Assembly: GCA_902776665.1 (NCBI GenBank)
Contig: CACYQZ010000021.1
Location: 1-38,933, forward strand
Source of the DNA: an uncultured Prevotellaceae bacterium
Lineage (GTDB): Bacteria; Bacteroidota; Bacteroidia; Bacteroidales; Bacteroidaceae
Direction of reading: 5' to 3'
DNA: 38,933 nt
In this document: positions 38,547 to 38,933 of the stretch, in pieces
Position numbering within the stretch: the stretch's first letter is position 1
How the letters are laid out: each line of letters starts with the position of its first letter
Made by a program: the position numbers and the translations under genes
The notes under the pieces: generated by a model
What the model was told of the DNA's origin: nothing
What the model saw: only the letters and a program-made list of their open reading frames with translations
Databases searched by the model: none

Positions 38547-38933
38547 TGGAGCTGGTGGGAGTCGAACCCACGTCCGAACAAGGAAACCATACGCTTTCTA
38601 CACGCTTATTCCAGCCTTGATTTTCGAGCGACGGCAAGACCTGGACCACCAACCGACGCCTTATCTCCTAAAACTTCATCCTCCAATCGGAGCCTTGAAA
38701 GACTATTTCCGATTTACCTGCGCCGCCTTGTCCTCAGATTCGGAACCACACCCTTGGGGCGACGTCTCGTTCCCTCACCTTGTAAGGGAATTAAGCTTAA
38801 GATCTACTGTACTTCGATCAAGCAGCGAGAGCATACTTGTTGTTGCCAATTATTTTCTTGAAAGCTCAGATTTAGGTGGGAAACCAACGAGCCACCGCGT
38901 GCTTACGTACCATTTCATCTCGCCGTCAAATCC
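38547..38933 (-). ncRNA. ssrA: tmRNA (SsrA), 5' end just outside the window
   Basis: tmRNA rescues stalled ribosomes and tags the product for degradation. The 3' tRNA-like end is seen on the minus strand as GGACGTGGGTTCGACTCCC (T arm) followed by ACCAGCTCCA (acceptor), with the discriminator A at 38547; the next bases are CAA, so CCA is not encoded. The tag reading frame lies at 38818-38847 and reads GNNKYALAA then TGA. The window end corresponds to the conserved GGATTTGACGGCG near the 5' end, so about 10-12 nt of the gene are missing. The 3' end faces the AT-rich island, the usual geometry for elements that integrate at ssrA. Confidence 0.95.
38818..38847 (-). other. tmRNA tag peptide frame
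   Basis: Codons GGC AAC AAC AAG TAT GCT followed by CTC GCT GCT TGA encode GNNKYALAA and a stop. The YALAA end is typical of Bacteroidetes tags; the Lys at position 4 differs from the GENNYALAA-like forms I know. Confidence 0.9.

Noticed and set aside
1-38933. CRISPR array
   Set aside because: The tandem runs have units of 7-17 bp without unique spacers, and no cas genes are present.

Overview
The window looks like a chromosomal segment of a Bacteroidales bacterium, most likely Prevotellaceae. The grounds are: promoters of the Bacteroidetes type (TTTG, about 20 nt, TAnnTTTG) ahead of many genes; the fused genes fkp and murF-alr; the family set DUF3098, DUF4199, DUF6452, DUF6048 and YfhO; secreted proteins ending in short type IX secretion-like tails; a BspA-type leucine-rich repeat protein; and a tmRNA tag ending YALAA. 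Genus is an inference. No rRNA or tRNA gene was seen.

Layout. 1-1444: 3' part of lpxA, then a short patatin lipase. 1710-4637: a large secreted beta-domain protein and a 59-residue acidic peptide. 4785-5603 (minus): a radical SAM protein. 5796-11727: a tight co-directional run ftsX, DUF3098, uppP, truB, queA, folK, DUF4199, glycosyltransferase, covering envelope and tRNA/folate work. 11838-15509 (minus): an AT-rich accessory patch with an orphan membrane protein, a BspA-like protein with an unusually structured leader, and a HigB/HigA-type toxin-antitoxin pair. 15674-18639: a DUF6452 lipoprotein, DUF6048, ApbE flavin transferase and a Crp/Fnr regulator. 18733-22302: rpsO (minus), then typA, mtnN and luxS, the last two forming the SAH to AI-2 route. 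22353-27555: a secreted serpin, a divergent 1087-residue multi-cofactor flavoprotein, and an 18-cysteine secreted protein. 27692-35523: YfhO, Fkp (GDP-fucose synthesis) and MurF-Alr. 35544-38475: an AT-rich island with a 5'-truncated VirE/DUF3874 gene and three unfamiliar genes, lying against the 3' end of the tmRNA gene, which runs off the window end.

The most striking genome-wide signal is repeats intruding into conserved genes. Two kinds occur. One is a G/C-rich palindrome (REP-like, about 30-40 bp). The other is short degenerate tandem runs with a unit of 7-11 bp whose wording differs from site to site. Both fill intergenic gaps, supply stop codons, and sit in frame inside patatin, the radical SAM protein, FolK, ApbE, MTA/SAH nucleosidase, YfhO and Fkp. 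Other signals worth checking are a nested inverted repeat at 14628-14752 that may be an RNA switch or a MITE, an island protein ending in an SSB-like tip (NDDLPF), and the five-module redox fusion.
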